NCBI RefSeq assembly: GCF_020229735.1
Contig: NZ_CP083455.1
Location: 1,143,001 to 1,207,000, forward strand
DNA: 64,000 bases
Reading direction: 5' to 3'
From: Deinococcus taeanensis
Lineage (GTDB): Bacteria; Deinococcota; Deinococci; Deinococcales; Deinococcaceae
Below, one piece after another: positions 1 to 9,246 of the stretch. Numbering within the stretch: position 1 is the stretch's first letter; the number at the start of each line of letters is the position of its first letter. The notes under the pieces were generated by a model. That model was not told the DNA's origin. It ran no database searches and worked only from the letters and a program-made list of their open reading frames with translations. A program made the translations under genes and the position numbers.

Positions 1-282
1 GTACATCGTGGCGATCACGGTGCTGTTCAGCAGGGCCCGCAGGAAGTTCGTGTCGGCCTGCAGCCCGCGGAAGTTCTCTGCGAACGCCCCGCCGAACCAC
101 AGGGGCGGGTTAGGGCTGAAGATGGCGGTTTCCGGGTGCGTGCTGAACACCAGCATCATCCACAGGGGCGCCAGGAACACCAGGGCCAGGGGAATGAGCA
201 GGACGTGCAGCCACGTGGCCGAGATGCGGTCACGCGCCTTGCGGCTGCGCTGCGGAGCGGTCCTCTGCGGTGCGGTGGTCAT
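1..282 (-). CDS. Sugar ABC transporter permease, MalG type (partial, 3' end outside window)
   Basis: Inner-membrane permease of a carbohydrate ABC importer (MalG/CUT1 type), cut by the left window edge after about 94 codons. The visible part has a basic cytoplasmic N-terminus (RKARDRISATW), then a first membrane helix rich in Leu, Ile, Val and Ala. After that comes a periplasmic stretch starting STHPETAIF, typical of the MalG family. The ATG overlaps the TGA of the upstream permease gene (ATGA at 279-282), so the two are translationally coupled. The binding protein and second permease lie just upstream, which supports the call. The EAA loop that contacts the ATPase is outside the window. The sugar cannot be read from the sequence. 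Confidence 0.85.
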   Translation of the reverse strand, partial: MTTAPQRTAPQRSRKARDRISATWLHVLLIPLALVFLAPLWMMLVFSTHPETAIFSPNPPLWFGGAFAENFRGLQADTNFLRALLNSTVIATMY

Positions 283-1187
283 TCGTCCCTCCCGAACAGG
301 CGCAGCTGCACCACGCTGAAGATTGCGGCGATGGCCGCCACGGTGTACGCGATGGCGCTGGCGTACCCGAAGTTGAACGACCGGAAGCCCTGCTGGTACA
401 GGTACGTGCCGAGCGTCATGGTGGCGTTCCCCGGGCCGCTGTTCGTGATCAGCGCCGGTTCCGTGAACAGCTGCAGCGTACCGATCACGCTGAGCACGAG
501 GCAGAACAGCAGGCTGGGGCGCAGCAGCGGCAGCGTGATCTTCCAGAACTGCTGCCAGGGTGTGGCGCCGTCAATGGAGGCCGCTTCGTACACATCCTCG
601 CTGATGCCCTGCAGGCCCGCCAGCAGAATGATCGCGTTGTACCCCGTCCAGCGCCAGGTCATGGCGAGAATCAGGACGGTCATGGCGGGTCCCGACTGGT
701 TCAGCCAGTCCACGGCGGGCAGGCCGAGGCTGGTCAGGGCGCGGTTCACAATGCCGAAATCCGTGTTGAACAGAAGCCGGAACACCGCCGAGTACGCCAC
801 AGTCCCCACCACCAGCGGCGCGAAGAACGCGAAGCGGAACCAGCCGGCGGCGCGCAGCAGGCGGCTGTTCAGCGCCACGGCGAGCGCCGTGGCGAGCGAC
901 AGCATGAGCGGCACCTGCACCAGCAGGATCACCAGGGTGTTGCGCAGCGCGGTGCGGAAGAACTCGTCGCTGATCAGGCGCGACCAGTTGGCCATGCCGT
1001 AGGGCGCGGCGGCCCCGAGGCGCGAATCCTTGAAACTCATCAGGAAGGAACTCACGATCGGCCAGGCCCAGAAGGCCAGGAAGATCAGCAGGTACGGCAG
1101 GATGAACAGGTAGGGCGCTTTGGGCAGGCGCGCCCACCAGCCCGCCTTGGCGGGCCGCGTCACGGCGGGTCGGGGGGCTGTGGTCAT
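279..1187 (-). CDS. Sugar ABC transporter permease, MalF type
   Basis: About 302 residues, the usual length for a CUT1 MalF-like permease that pairs with the MalG-like protein to form the membrane channel. It has a hydrophobic first helix after a basic N-terminus (ARLPKAPYLFILPYLL) and about six helices in all. The cytoplasmic EAA loop near residues 205-225 reads EAASIDGATPWQQFWKITLP and contacts the ATPase. I chose the ATG at 1187 because GAGGTG sits 4 nt before it; a GTG five codons further upstream is possible. It follows the binding-protein gene and overlaps the next permease by 4 nt. No ATPase gene is present in the window, so the importer probably borrows a shared MsmK/UgpC-type ATPase. 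Confidence 0.9.
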   Translation of the reverse strand: MTTAPRPAVTRPAKAGWWARLPKAPYLFILPYLLIFLAFWAWPIVSSFLMSFKDSRLGAAAPYGMANWSRLISDEFFRTALRNTLVILLVQVPLMLSLATALAVALNSRLLRAAGWFRFAFFAPLVVGTVAYSAVFRLLFNTDFGIVNRALTSLGLPAVDWLNQSGPAMTVLILAMTWRWTGYNAIILLAGLQGISEDVYEAASIDGATPWQQFWKITLPLLRPSLLFCLVLSVIGTLQLFTEPALITNSGPGNATMTLGTYLYQQGFRSFNFGYASAIAYTVAAIAAIFSVVQLRLFGRDE

Positions 1188-1269
1188 GAACACCTCGCAC
1201 ACGGGGGCCGGGCGGGCGAGAGGCGCGGTGTGCGCCCTCCGCCCGCCCGTTGGCTCTGGGAGCTGAACC

Positions 1270-2541
1270 TTACTTCGCGACCGGCAGGCCCGTGGCGCTG
1301 CTGATCTTCCTGGCGGCGTCGTCCAGGGCTTCCTTGGCGGTCTTGTACTTGCCCTTCACGAAGTCGGCCTGCACGACGATCATCACCTGGCGGGCGTCCT
1401 GGAAGTACTGCGTGCCGCGCGCCTGGGGCACGTCACCGAGCGTGTCGAGGATGGTTTTCCAGATCTTCTGGTTGCCCCAGTAGGCCTGGCCCTGGTTCAC
1501 GTAGGGGTCTTTCGTGGCGCTCAGCAGGCTGGGCACCAGCCCCTGGGACTTGAGCATGGTGACCTGACCGTTGCTGGTGGCGAGGGCGTTTTCCAGGAAG
1601 GCGTACGCCGCGGCCTGGTTCTTGCTGGCGCTGGGGATGGCCAGGGCGCTGCCGCCCAGGTTGCTGGCGCGCACGCCGCCGGCCCTGCTGGCGGGCATCT
1701 GGTACACCCCCCACTTGCCCTTCTGGTCGGGGGCGTTGGTGCGGATGGTGCCTTCGTACCACGCGCCGAACATGGCGCTGGCGGTGCGGCCGGCCTTGAA
1801 CGACGTGATCTGCCCGCCCCAGTCGCCGGTGGCCACGACCTGCGCGGCGAGCAGTTTCTTGACGGTGTTCAGGGCGTCGACGCAGCCGGGTTTGTTGACG
1901 GTGACATTCGCGGCGTCATTGTCGAAGTAGAAGCAGCCGTTCTGGTTGGCAAGCATGCGGAACCACTCGTCGTCCTGACCGTTGGCGATGACGCCCAGCT
2001 TGACCTTGCCGCCGAACTTGGCGTTCATTTTCTTGCCGGCCGCGATGAAGTCGTCCCAGGTCTTGATGGCGGTGGGGTTCACGCCGGCCTGCTGGTACAG
2101 GTCGCGGCGGTAGAACATCACGACGGGGCCGGAATCCCAGGGCATCGCGAAGCGTTTGCCGTTCGCGGTGAGTTCCGTCCACTTGAACGCGGGGAAGTTC
2201 CTGATGAGCTTGTCTGCGCCTTTGGTGTTCAGGTCGACGAAGCAGTCAGGGAAGCGCGCCCAGAACACCTCGGCCTCGTTGTTCTCGATGGAGTACACGT
2301 CGGGCATGTCCACGCCGCCGGCGGCGCAGCCGGCGAGGCCGCGGTCGTACACGTTCTGGTTGCCCAGGTCCACGACGTTCACCTTCACGTTCGGGTACTT
2401 CTTGTTGAAGCTGGGAACGGTGCTTTCCAGGGCCTTGGCGGCGGCGTCCCAGGACCAGACGGTGACGGTGCCGGACAGGCTGGACTGCGCGGAGGCCGTG
2501 GTGGCGAGGACCAGTGCGGACAGCAGGGCAAATTTTTTCAT
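1270..2541 (-). CDS. Sugar ABC transporter substrate-binding protein
   Basis: Extracytoplasmic solute-binding protein (family 1, MalE-like), 423 residues. It has a short signal peptide (KKFALLSALVLATTASAQ) with cleavage likely after ASA. The mature protein opens with a beta strand (SGTVTVWSWD) typical of the family, followed by FNKKYPNVKVNVVD. Later blocks such as FYRRDLYQQAGV and KTWDDFIAAGKK are also family hallmarks. GGAGGAA lies 4 nt before the ATG. The gene is 27 nt downstream of the DeoR-family regulator and upstream of both permeases, so the four probably form one operon. The ligand is a sugar by family; which one is unknown. Confidence 0.93.
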   Translation of the reverse strand: MKKFALLSALVLATTASAQSSLSGTVTVWSWDAAAKALESTVPSFNKKYPNVKVNVVDLGNQNVYDRGLAGCAAGGVDMPDVYSIENNEAEVFWARFPDCFVDLNTKGADKLIRNFPAFKWTELTANGKRFAMPWDSGPVVMFYRRDLYQQAGVNPTAIKTWDDFIAAGKKMNAKFGGKVKLGVIANGQDDEWFRMLANQNGCFYFDNDAANVTVNKPGCVDALNTVKKLLAAQVVATGDWGGQITSFKAGRTASAMFGAWYEGTIRTNAPDQKGKWGVYQMPASRAGGVRASNLGGSALAIPSASKNQAAAYAFLENALATSNGQVTMLKSQGLVPSLLSATKDPYVNQGQAYWGNQKIWKTILDTLGDVPQARGTQYFQDARQVMIVVQADFVKGKYKTAKEALDDAARKISSATGLPVAK

Positions 2542-2568
2542 GATTCCTCCAGGGAACGTGGGGGTGGC

Positions 2569-3327
2569 TCAGGCGAGGATCAGGTCCAGGACAGCGTCAC
2601 GCAGGGCGGCTGAGGGCTGGGTGCCGCCACGGTCGGTGACGAGGGTGGTGACGCGGCGGGTGGGGGCGATGTGCGCGCGGCTGATCTGCCCCAGCTTGCT
2701 GTGGTCCGCCACGACGACCACCTCGCGGGCCTGTTCAACCATCAGGCGTTTGATCTCGGCTTCCTCGTGGTTGGCGTTCGTGACGCCGTGCTCGGCGTGC
2801 ACACCGTTACAGCCCAGAATCAGACGGTCGGCGTGAATGCGGCGCAGGATGTCCAGGGCGTACGGGCTGATCAGCGAGTGCTGCAGGGGCCTCAGGGTGC
2901 CGCCGGTCACGATGACGCGCACGCCGGACAGACGCTCAAGTTCCAGGGCGATGTTCAGACCGTTGGTGACCACGGTGACGCCCTGCAGGGTGGGGGAGAG
3001 GGCGCGGGCGACTTCGGTGGTGGTGCTTCCTACGTCCAGGAAGACAGTTTCCCCGTCGCGGACCAGGGCGGCGGCGGCGCGGCCGATGCGGCGTTTGGCC
3101 GCGCTGTGTTCCAGGCGCGTTTCCTCGATGGGGGATTCGCGGCGGATGTCCAGGGGCAGGCGGACGCTGCCGCGGGTGCGGCGGACCTGTCCGGCGTCCA
3201 CCAGGACTTTCAGGTCGCTGCGGACGGTGACTTCCGAAACGCCCAGAAGTTTCGAAAGTTCTGTGACGGGTAATTCTCCGTGCTGCTGGACCAATGAGAG
3301 AATCTCGCTTCTGCGTGCTTCAACCAA
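2569..3327 (-). CDS. DeoR-family transcriptional regulator of the sugar transporter operon
   Basis: 252-residue DeoR/GlpR-type repressor. Residues 5-57 hold the winged helix-turn-helix (RRSEILSLVQQHGE, then LLGVSEVTVRSDL). The rest is the DeoRC sensor domain, which binds phosphorylated sugars in this family, with the hallmark DVGSTTTEVARAL near residue 98 and NGVHAEHGVTNANHEEAE later. The start shown is a TTG, matching the usual N-terminus of the family; no good Shine-Dalgarno is visible and no better in-frame start exists nearby. As first gene of the transporter operon, with GAAA-type repeats at its own transcription start, it is probably autoregulated and controls the importer. Confidence 0.88.
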   Translation of the reverse strand: MVEARRSEILSLVQQHGELPVTELSKLLGVSEVTVRSDLKVLVDAGQVRRTRGSVRLPLDIRRESPIEETRLEHSAAKRRIGRAAAALVRDGETVFLDVGSTTTEVARALSPTLQGVTVVTNGLNIALELERLSGVRVIVTGGTLRPLQHSLISPYALDILRRIHADRLILGCNGVHAEHGVTNANHEEAEIKRLMVEQAREVVVVADHSKLGQISRAHIAPTRRVTTLVTDRGGTQPSAALRDAVLDLILA

Positions 3328-3346
3328 GGCGGCCCCCGATGAGTGA

Positions 3347-3391
3347 GTTTCGTTACTTTCAAAGTTTATGTTGTGAGCGCAAAGCTGTCAA
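3347..3391 (-). promoter_or_regulatory. Promoter and candidate DeoR operator
   Basis: On the minus strand TTGACA (3386-3391) and TAAACT (3363-3368) are separated by exactly 17 nt, a near-consensus housekeeping promoter for the deoR-transporter operon. Just downstream, at the expected transcription start, lies GAAAGTAACGAAAC (3347-3360), a direct repeat of GAAA boxes. DeoR-family repressors often bind such direct repeats, so this is the likely autoregulatory site. The promoter is seen; the operator role is inferred. Confidence 0.6.
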
Positions 3392-3435
3392 CGGGCTCAA
3401 CCGTGGAAGCACGCTGAAAGGTGTGCCACACATCA

Positions 3436-3467
3436 GCGCGGGCACACCGAACAGGGTGTGCCCGCGC
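3436..3467 (-). terminator. Hairpin terminator downstream of the FKBP gene
   Basis: Perfect 13-bp inverted repeat (GCGCGGGCACACC, its complement at 3455-3467) with a 6-nt loop GAACAG. It sits 20 nt beyond the stop of the FKBP gene on the minus strand. There is no strong T tract, which is common in this GC-rich genome. Confidence 0.65.
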
Positions 3468-3486
3468 AACTTACGAAAGCTGAAGC

Positions 3487-3831
3487 TCAGCGCACGTCCA
3501 CGAGTTCCACGTCGAAGATCAGGGTGGCGCCGCCGGGAATCACCCCGGGCACGCCCGCCGCGCCGTACCCCAGGTGGGCAGGAACCGTGAGTTTCGCCTT
3601 ATCCCCCACCCGGAGCTGCGCGATGCCCTGATCCCACCCCTGAATCACGTACCCCACGCCCAGCGGAAACTCGATGGGCTCCCCACGGTCACGGCTGCTG
3701 TCGAACTTCTGTCCATTCTCCAGGGTCCCCGTGTAATGCACGCGGACCATCCGGCCTGCCTCGGCCTGCTCCCCTGTGCCCTCATGGTACTTCTCGACCT
3801 TCAAACCGTCCGTCATGCCTTCAGCCGTCAT
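3487..3831 (-). CDS. FKBP-type peptidyl-prolyl cis-trans isomerase
   Basis: 114-residue single-domain FKBP that isomerises prolyl bonds and acts as a folding helper, probably in the cytoplasm because there is no signal peptide. Hallmarks are VRVHYTGTLENGQKFDSS, then FPLGVGYVIQGWDQGI and LGYGAAGVPGVIPGGATL with the conserved active-site aromatic residues Y, F, W and Y. The C-terminal strand is LIFDVELVDV. The ATG at 3831 is preceded by TACCCT with 7 nt between, a leaderless arrangement; a second Met five codons in is less favoured. It stands alone between the DeoR promoter region and the divergent signal peptidase gene. Confidence 0.95.
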   Translation of the reverse strand: MTAEGMTDGLKVEKYHEGTGEQAEAGRMVRVHYTGTLENGQKFDSSRDRGEPIEFPLGVGYVIQGWDQGIAQLRVGDKAKLTVPAHLGYGAAGVPGVIPGGATLIFDVELVDVR

Positions 3832-3992
3832 GCGCGACAGGGTACCGGTTTTTCCCAGGCAAGTGCGAGCGTTACTGAAGTGACCCTAAAGACAGTGAAA
3901 AGGAACGGCGTTCTGCTGGGACGATCCTCAAGGGCCCGCCACGCCCGGTGCGCGCCACACCCGGCGCCCTCACTGCGCTACCCTCGGCGCCT

Positions 3993-4571
3993 GTGACCAC
4001 GCCGCCCCCTTCCCCTGATTCCAGCTGGCGTGCCTGGCTGCTGGGCGGCCTGCTGCCCGTCTACCTGCTGACCACGTTCGGCTGTACCCTGGCCCGCGTG
4101 GACGGCGACTCCATGAACCCCACCCTGCGCAGCGGGGACGTGCTGCTGCTGCTCAAGTACCCCCGGTGGCTGCGCGCCTGGCGCCTGGGAGGCCCGTTCC
4201 CCAGACGGGGGGACCTGCTGATCTTCAAGGCGCCTGCAGACAGTCCCTACGCCTTCGAGAGGGTGTACGGCGTGCGGCACCGGCAGTACAACGTCAAGCG
4301 CGTGCTTGGCCTGCCGGGCGACCGCATCGCCATTCAGGGCGGGCAGGTGCAGGTCAACGGCCGCGTCATCGCAGAGTCGTACGCCAGCGAAGGGTTCCTG
4401 GACGATCAGGTGGCCCTGACCGTTCCCGCCGGCAAGGTGTGGGTTCTTGGCGATAACCGCCGCATCGGGGAGAGTCTCGACAGCCGCGCCTACGGCCCGG
4501 TCAGCCTGAGAGACGCCGCCGGGCCTGCCGACCTGCGCCTGTGGCCGAAGCCGGGATTGATTGCGCGCTGA
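3993..4571 (+). CDS. lepB: Signal peptidase I
   Basis: Membrane-bound serine protease that removes signal peptides from exported proteins; 192 residues from the GTG at 3993. One N-terminal membrane helix (residues 14-31) is followed by the catalytic Ser in GDSMNPTLRSGD (S40) and the general-base Lys in VKRVLGLPGD (K102). The later box VWVLGDNRRIGESLDSRAYG is the conserved family E motif with GDN and SxDSR. I chose GTG because TACCCT lies just upstream (3980-3985) at leaderless spacing; an in-frame extension to 3948 would run across this promoter. It is short, as in other single-helix bacterial LepB proteins. Confidence 0.95.
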   Translation: MTTPPPSPDSSWRAWLLGGLLPVYLLTTFGCTLARVDGDSMNPTLRSGDVLLLLKYPRWLRAWRLGGPFPRRGDLLIFKAPADSPYAFERVYGVRHRQYNVKRVLGLPGDRIAIQGGQVQVNGRVIAESYASEGFLDDQVALTVPAGKVWVLGDNRRIGESLDSRAYGPVSLRDAAGPADLRLWPKPGLIAR

Positions 4572-4640
4572 CCGGAGCGCCGCGGTTCCGTTCACGCAAC
4601 GGCCGTGGCGCACTCACACTCGCCTGATACGGTGCCCGTC

Positions 4641-5156
4641 ATGACGTTTGTCCGACCCCAGGTTCTTCTGGCCGCCGCAGTGCTTGCGGGCGGCCTGAGC
4701 AGCGCGCAGACTCTCGTGAAGTTCAGCGATCCGAAACTGCCTTTCAGCGTCAGCCTTCCCAAAGGCTGGCTGGGTGCCGACTTCGGTGACGGCACCAAGG
4801 GCGTCTCGCTGGTTTCGGCCAAGGCGCCGCCCGCGACCTTGATGCGCCTGCTGTTCGTGGACAAGGCCGGAGGAAAGCCGACACCCGAAACGGAATTCAA
4901 GAAATTCGAGGCCGGCATCAAGGGCACCGGAGCCGCTGTGAAGCAGACCGCGAGCCGCACGGTGAACTACGGCGGCCTGAGCGGTGTGGAGCGCAGCTAC
5001 ACCCTCGTGCATCCCAAAGGCCAGCTCAAGATGCGCGTCTGGTACGGTGTGGGTGCCCGGAACCTGTACTCGTTTCAGCTCACGGACGCCCCCGCCCGGT
5101 TCGCCCAGGCCAGCGCCACCTTCGACAAGGTGCTCGCCAGCCTCAAGTTCAAATAG
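4641..5156 (+). CDS. Secreted protein, PsbP/MOG1-like fold suspected
   Basis: 171 residues. A signal peptide is clear (about residues 1-22, AAAVLAGGLSSAQ). The mature part starts with SDPKLPFSVSLPKGWLG, a pattern seen in PsbP/MOG1-type and related small secreted domains. The end, RFAQASATFDKVLASLKF, is also typical of that fold: a last helix that follows a tested strand pair. I do not recognise a specific function. The ATG at 4641 follows TACGGT by 7 nt; an upstream ATG at 4605 would lie before that -10 box. It is probably its own transcription unit, on the same strand as lepB and the next secreted protein. Confidence 0.8.
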   Translation: MTFVRPQVLLAAAVLAGGLSSAQTLVKFSDPKLPFSVSLPKGWLGADFGDGTKGVSLVSAKAPPATLMRLLFVDKAGGKPTPETEFKKFEAGIKGTGAAVKQTASRTVNYGGLSGVERSYTLVHPKGQLKMRVWYGVGARNLYSFQLTDAPARFAQASATFDKVLASLKFK

Positions 5157-5191
5157 CGCACCTGCTGGCCGCCGGGGAGTACGGTGCAGGT

Positions 5192-5875
5192 ATGCCCCGA
5201 CTTCTTCTGCTGTGGCTTGCCCTGACCGGCAGCGCCCTGGCCAACGACCGTCTCCCCGTGACCCAGGTGCGCTTCTCCGCCAGTGGGGAGCGTGTGCTGG
5301 CGGTCACTCAGGGCGCACGTGACGGCAGTGGGTTCGGGACCGCTCAGGTCACGGTCCTCAGCACCACGTCAAGCCGCGTGACCTTTCAGGCCCAGCGCAC
5401 CGCTGACCAGGCCCCGGGCCATGTCCTGACGGACCTGCTCGCGGCGCCAGCCACCCGCGCCGCCCTGTCTGGTCTGGCGGGCCGCCCGCTCAGCCGGCCC
5501 CGGTATCAACGGGTGTACAGCGTTTCCTTCCCCCGCTGGAGTGACGCCACGCCGCCCGGCCAGACGCAGGTCACGCCGGTTGCGCTGTGGTCCCGCGCTG
5601 TCCCGGTGCGCCTGCACGTGGTGCCGTTGCCGTCGGACTGCTCGCCAGAACTGCTGCCCCCTGGGGAGCGCCCGGCTGGATTCATCCTGAGCGTGAACGG
5701 ACAGGAGGTGTGGCGCGACCGGGCCCTGCCGTCCGGGCGGGCCTGCGCGGCCCGGTACACCCTGGAGCGGGTGGACGTGCAGGGCAACCGGGTGCTGGTC
5801 ACGGTGCGCGCCTACGGGCCTGGCTTCGAGGGCCCGGATGCCACCGCCCTCTTCGTGGCCGTCACCCTGAAGTGA
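5192..5875 (+). CDS. Secreted protein of unknown function
   Basis: 227 residues with a signal peptide (RLLLLWLALTGSALA, cleavage before NDRLP). The mature protein has segments that look like paired beta-rich repeats: KV-type strands such as TQVRFSASGERVLAVTQ, then RVTFQAQRTA. It contains two Cys residues (DCSPELLPPG and GRACAARY) that could form a disulfide in the periplasm. I do not recognise the family; the strand pattern suggests a beta domain. TACGGT lies 6 nt before the ATG (leaderless). A strong bidirectional hairpin follows immediately after the stop. Confidence 0.75.
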   Translation: MPRLLLLWLALTGSALANDRLPVTQVRFSASGERVLAVTQGARDGSGFGTAQVTVLSTTSSRVTFQAQRTADQAPGHVLTDLLAAPATRAALSGLAGRPLSRPRYQRVYSVSFPRWSDATPPGQTQVTPVALWSRAVPVRLHVVPLPSDCSPELLPPGERPAGFILSVNGQEVWRDRALPSGRACAARYTLERVDVQGNRVLVTVRAYGPGFEGPDATALFVAVTLK

Positions 5876-5909
5876 CACCGGGGGCACCCCATTGTGGGTG
5901 CCCCCGGTG
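5876..5909. terminator. Bidirectional hairpin terminator between convergent genes
   Basis: Perfect 14-bp inverted repeat CACCGGGGGCACCC / GGGTGCCCCCGGTG around the 6-nt loop CATTGT. It begins right after the TGA of the upstream secreted protein and ends 9 nt before the stop of the convergent dioxygenase/hydrolase gene, so it can serve both. Confidence 0.75.
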
Positions 5910-5918
5910 CAGGTGGGC

Positions 5919-7568
5919 TCAGACCTGGGCGGCCACCTGCTGCATCAGGATGCGGGCAACGTCCAGTTCGTCCTTGTTGATGGTGTGGCCCAGACCGGGA
6001 ATCACGCGGGCGTCGACGGCCGCGCCGCGCGCCTGCAACTGCGCGGCGGTCTCCTGAAACCGGGCCAGGGGAATGTGACTGTCCTGAGGGTCCACCCCCA
6101 TGAACACGGCCGTGCCGTCAAAGCGGCTGGCCTGGTCCAGGGTGATCAGGCCGCCACTGAACGCCACCACCGCGGCGGGTTTATGTTCGGCGCGGCTGGC
6201 GTACTCCAGGGCAAGGCACGCGCCCTGACTGAACCCGCCCAGCACCACCCGGCTGGCCGGGATGCCCTGCGCGGCCAGCTGCGCCATGACGGCGTCCACG
6301 GCGCCCAGCGCGCGGTCCAGGTGCGGCTGGTTCTGCCCGACCGGCGCCAGGAACGACAGCGGGTACCAGGTGTTCCCCGGCGCCTGCGGAGCGAGGTACG
6401 CGAACGCGCTGAGGTTGAGGTCACGTTCCAGGCTGAGGATGTCCGGCGCCGTGCCGCCCCGCCCGTGCAGCAGGACCACCGCCACGCGCGCCTGATCCAG
6501 CGCGCGCCCCGCGGCGTACACCTGCACGCCTTCCGGCTGGGGCTGCGGCGTGGCCGGCGCGGCGCTCAGGTCCCGCTGTCCGATTGTCACGCCGTACTCG
6601 CGGTTGAGAATGCGCGGCACGTGCGCCTCGATGGTGGCCCGCCGGGACTCGAACCACGCGGGGAGTTTCAGGTGCATGCCCAGTTCGGCAACGGGTTCAT
6701 CGTCGGGGAAGCCGGGGGCGTCCGTGGCGATCTCGAACAGCACGCCGTTCGGTTCCCGGAAGTAGATGGAGTGAAAGTACTGCCGGTCCTGCACGGGCGT
6801 GGGGCGGTACCCGGCGGCGGTGAGGGACGTCATGTACGCTTCCTGCTCCGCGTCGTCACGGGTGCGCAGCGCCACGTGGTGGATGCTGCCGGCCCCGAAA
6901 TGCCCGCGGCCCTGGCCTGGGCGTTCCACGGCGTCCACGAACAGCCCGACGCCGCTGCCGCTGCCCTGAAAGCGGGTGCGCTGGCCTTCGGAGTCACGTT
7001 CGGTGCCGAGTTCGGTGAACCCCAGCTGCCCGACCAGCAGGTCCCGCACGGCGGTTGTGTCGCGCACCCAGGCGGTCACGGAGTGAAACCCACGCAGTTC
7101 GTGCCCGGCCGGCACGGGGGAGGCGGGCCAGGGCTGCACGGGCTGGCCGTTCTCGAAGATCAGTTCCACCCAGGTGCCGTCCGGGTCGTCGAAGGTCAGC
7201 GTAGTCTGCCCGAACCGGGTGGTTTCAGTGACGCTCAGGCCGTGTTCGGCGAGCCGGGCGCGCCAGTAGGCTTCGGAGCCGGCGGGGGCGCTGTAGGCCG
7301 TGGCGACGACCTCACCGTTGCCGCGCTGGCCGCGTTGGGCGCCGGGCCACGGGAAATGGGTCATGATCGTGCCGGGCTGGCCGGTGTGGTCGCCGTAGTA
7401 GAAGTGGTACGTGCCGGGGTCGTCGAAGTTCACGGTGACCTTCACGAGCCGCTGGCCGAGCACCTGGGTGTAGAAGTCGAGGTTGCGTTGGGGGTCGCTG
7501 GCCATCACCGTGACGTGGTGCAGGCCCTGGACGGGGCTGGTCCCGGGAGCGGGGGTGAAGAAGGTCAT
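5919..7568 (-). CDS. Fused VOC-type dioxygenase and carboxylesterase (MhqO-MhqD-like)
   Basis: 549 residues joining two enzymes that are usually separate. Residues 12-320 form a two-module VOC (glyoxalase-fold) ring-cleaving dioxygenase; candidate metal ligands are H18 (GLHHVT), H231 (SIHHVAL) and E279 (VLFEIATD). A linker of about 30 residues leads to an alpha/beta hydrolase at 350-549 of the phospholipase/carboxylesterase family: LLHGRGG oxyanion region, GGFSQGA nucleophile S447, acid near D496 and H528 in GLGHTI. In Bacillus, MhqO and MhqD are separate proteins of the quinone-stress regulon; here a fusion implies the two steps are linked, probably in detoxifying quinones or catechols. The ATG at 7568 has GGAG just upstream. 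Confidence 0.85.
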   Translation of the reverse strand: MTFFTPAPGTSPVQGLHHVTVMASDPQRNLDFYTQVLGQRLVKVTVNFDDPGTYHFYYGDHTGQPGTIMTHFPWPGAQRGQRGNGEVVATAYSAPAGSEAYWRARLAEHGLSVTETTRFGQTTLTFDDPDGTWVELIFENGQPVQPWPASPVPAGHELRGFHSVTAWVRDTTAVRDLLVGQLGFTELGTERDSEGQRTRFQGSGSGVGLFVDAVERPGQGRGHFGAGSIHHVALRTRDDAEQEAYMTSLTAAGYRPTPVQDRQYFHSIYFREPNGVLFEIATDAPGFPDDEPVAELGMHLKLPAWFESRRATIEAHVPRILNREYGVTIGQRDLSAAPATPQPQPEGVQVYAAGRALDQARVAVVLLHGRGGTAPDILSLERDLNLSAFAYLAPQAPGNTWYPLSFLAPVGQNQPHLDRALGAVDAVMAQLAAQGIPASRVVLGGFSQGACLALEYASRAEHKPAAVVAFSGGLITLDQASRFDGTAVFMGVDPQDSHIPLARFQETAAQLQARGAAVDARVIPGLGHTINKDELDVARILMQQVAAQV

Positions 7569-7572
7569 GCTC

Positions 7573-7603
7573 CAATTATTACTTAATATTGAACTATTAA
7601 TTG
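7573..7603. promoter_or_regulatory. AT-rich palindromic candidate operator upstream of the dioxygenase fusion
   Basis: This short patch is strikingly AT-rich in a GC-rich genome and holds nested inverted repeats: TTAATA-N6-TATTAA at 7583-7600 and CAATTA/TAATTG at 7573-7603. It lies directly upstream of the ATG at 7568. Such symmetry near a stress gene start fits a MarR/DUF24-type repressor site (MhqR in Bacillus), but no regulator gene is adjacent. The palindromes are seen; the operator role is inferred. Confidence 0.45.
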
Positions 7604-7656
7604 ACAATCAGAACACAAAAAATGATGGAGGGGCAGTGCCATCACCCCCCAGCTCT

Positions 7657-9242
<1,586 letters not shown>

Positions 9243-9246
<4 letters not shown>

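Noticed and set aside
5892..7586. A 564-codon plus-strand frame opposite the dioxygenase fusion
   Set aside because: It mirrors a gene with intact catalytic motifs and has shadow-type composition and no family features.
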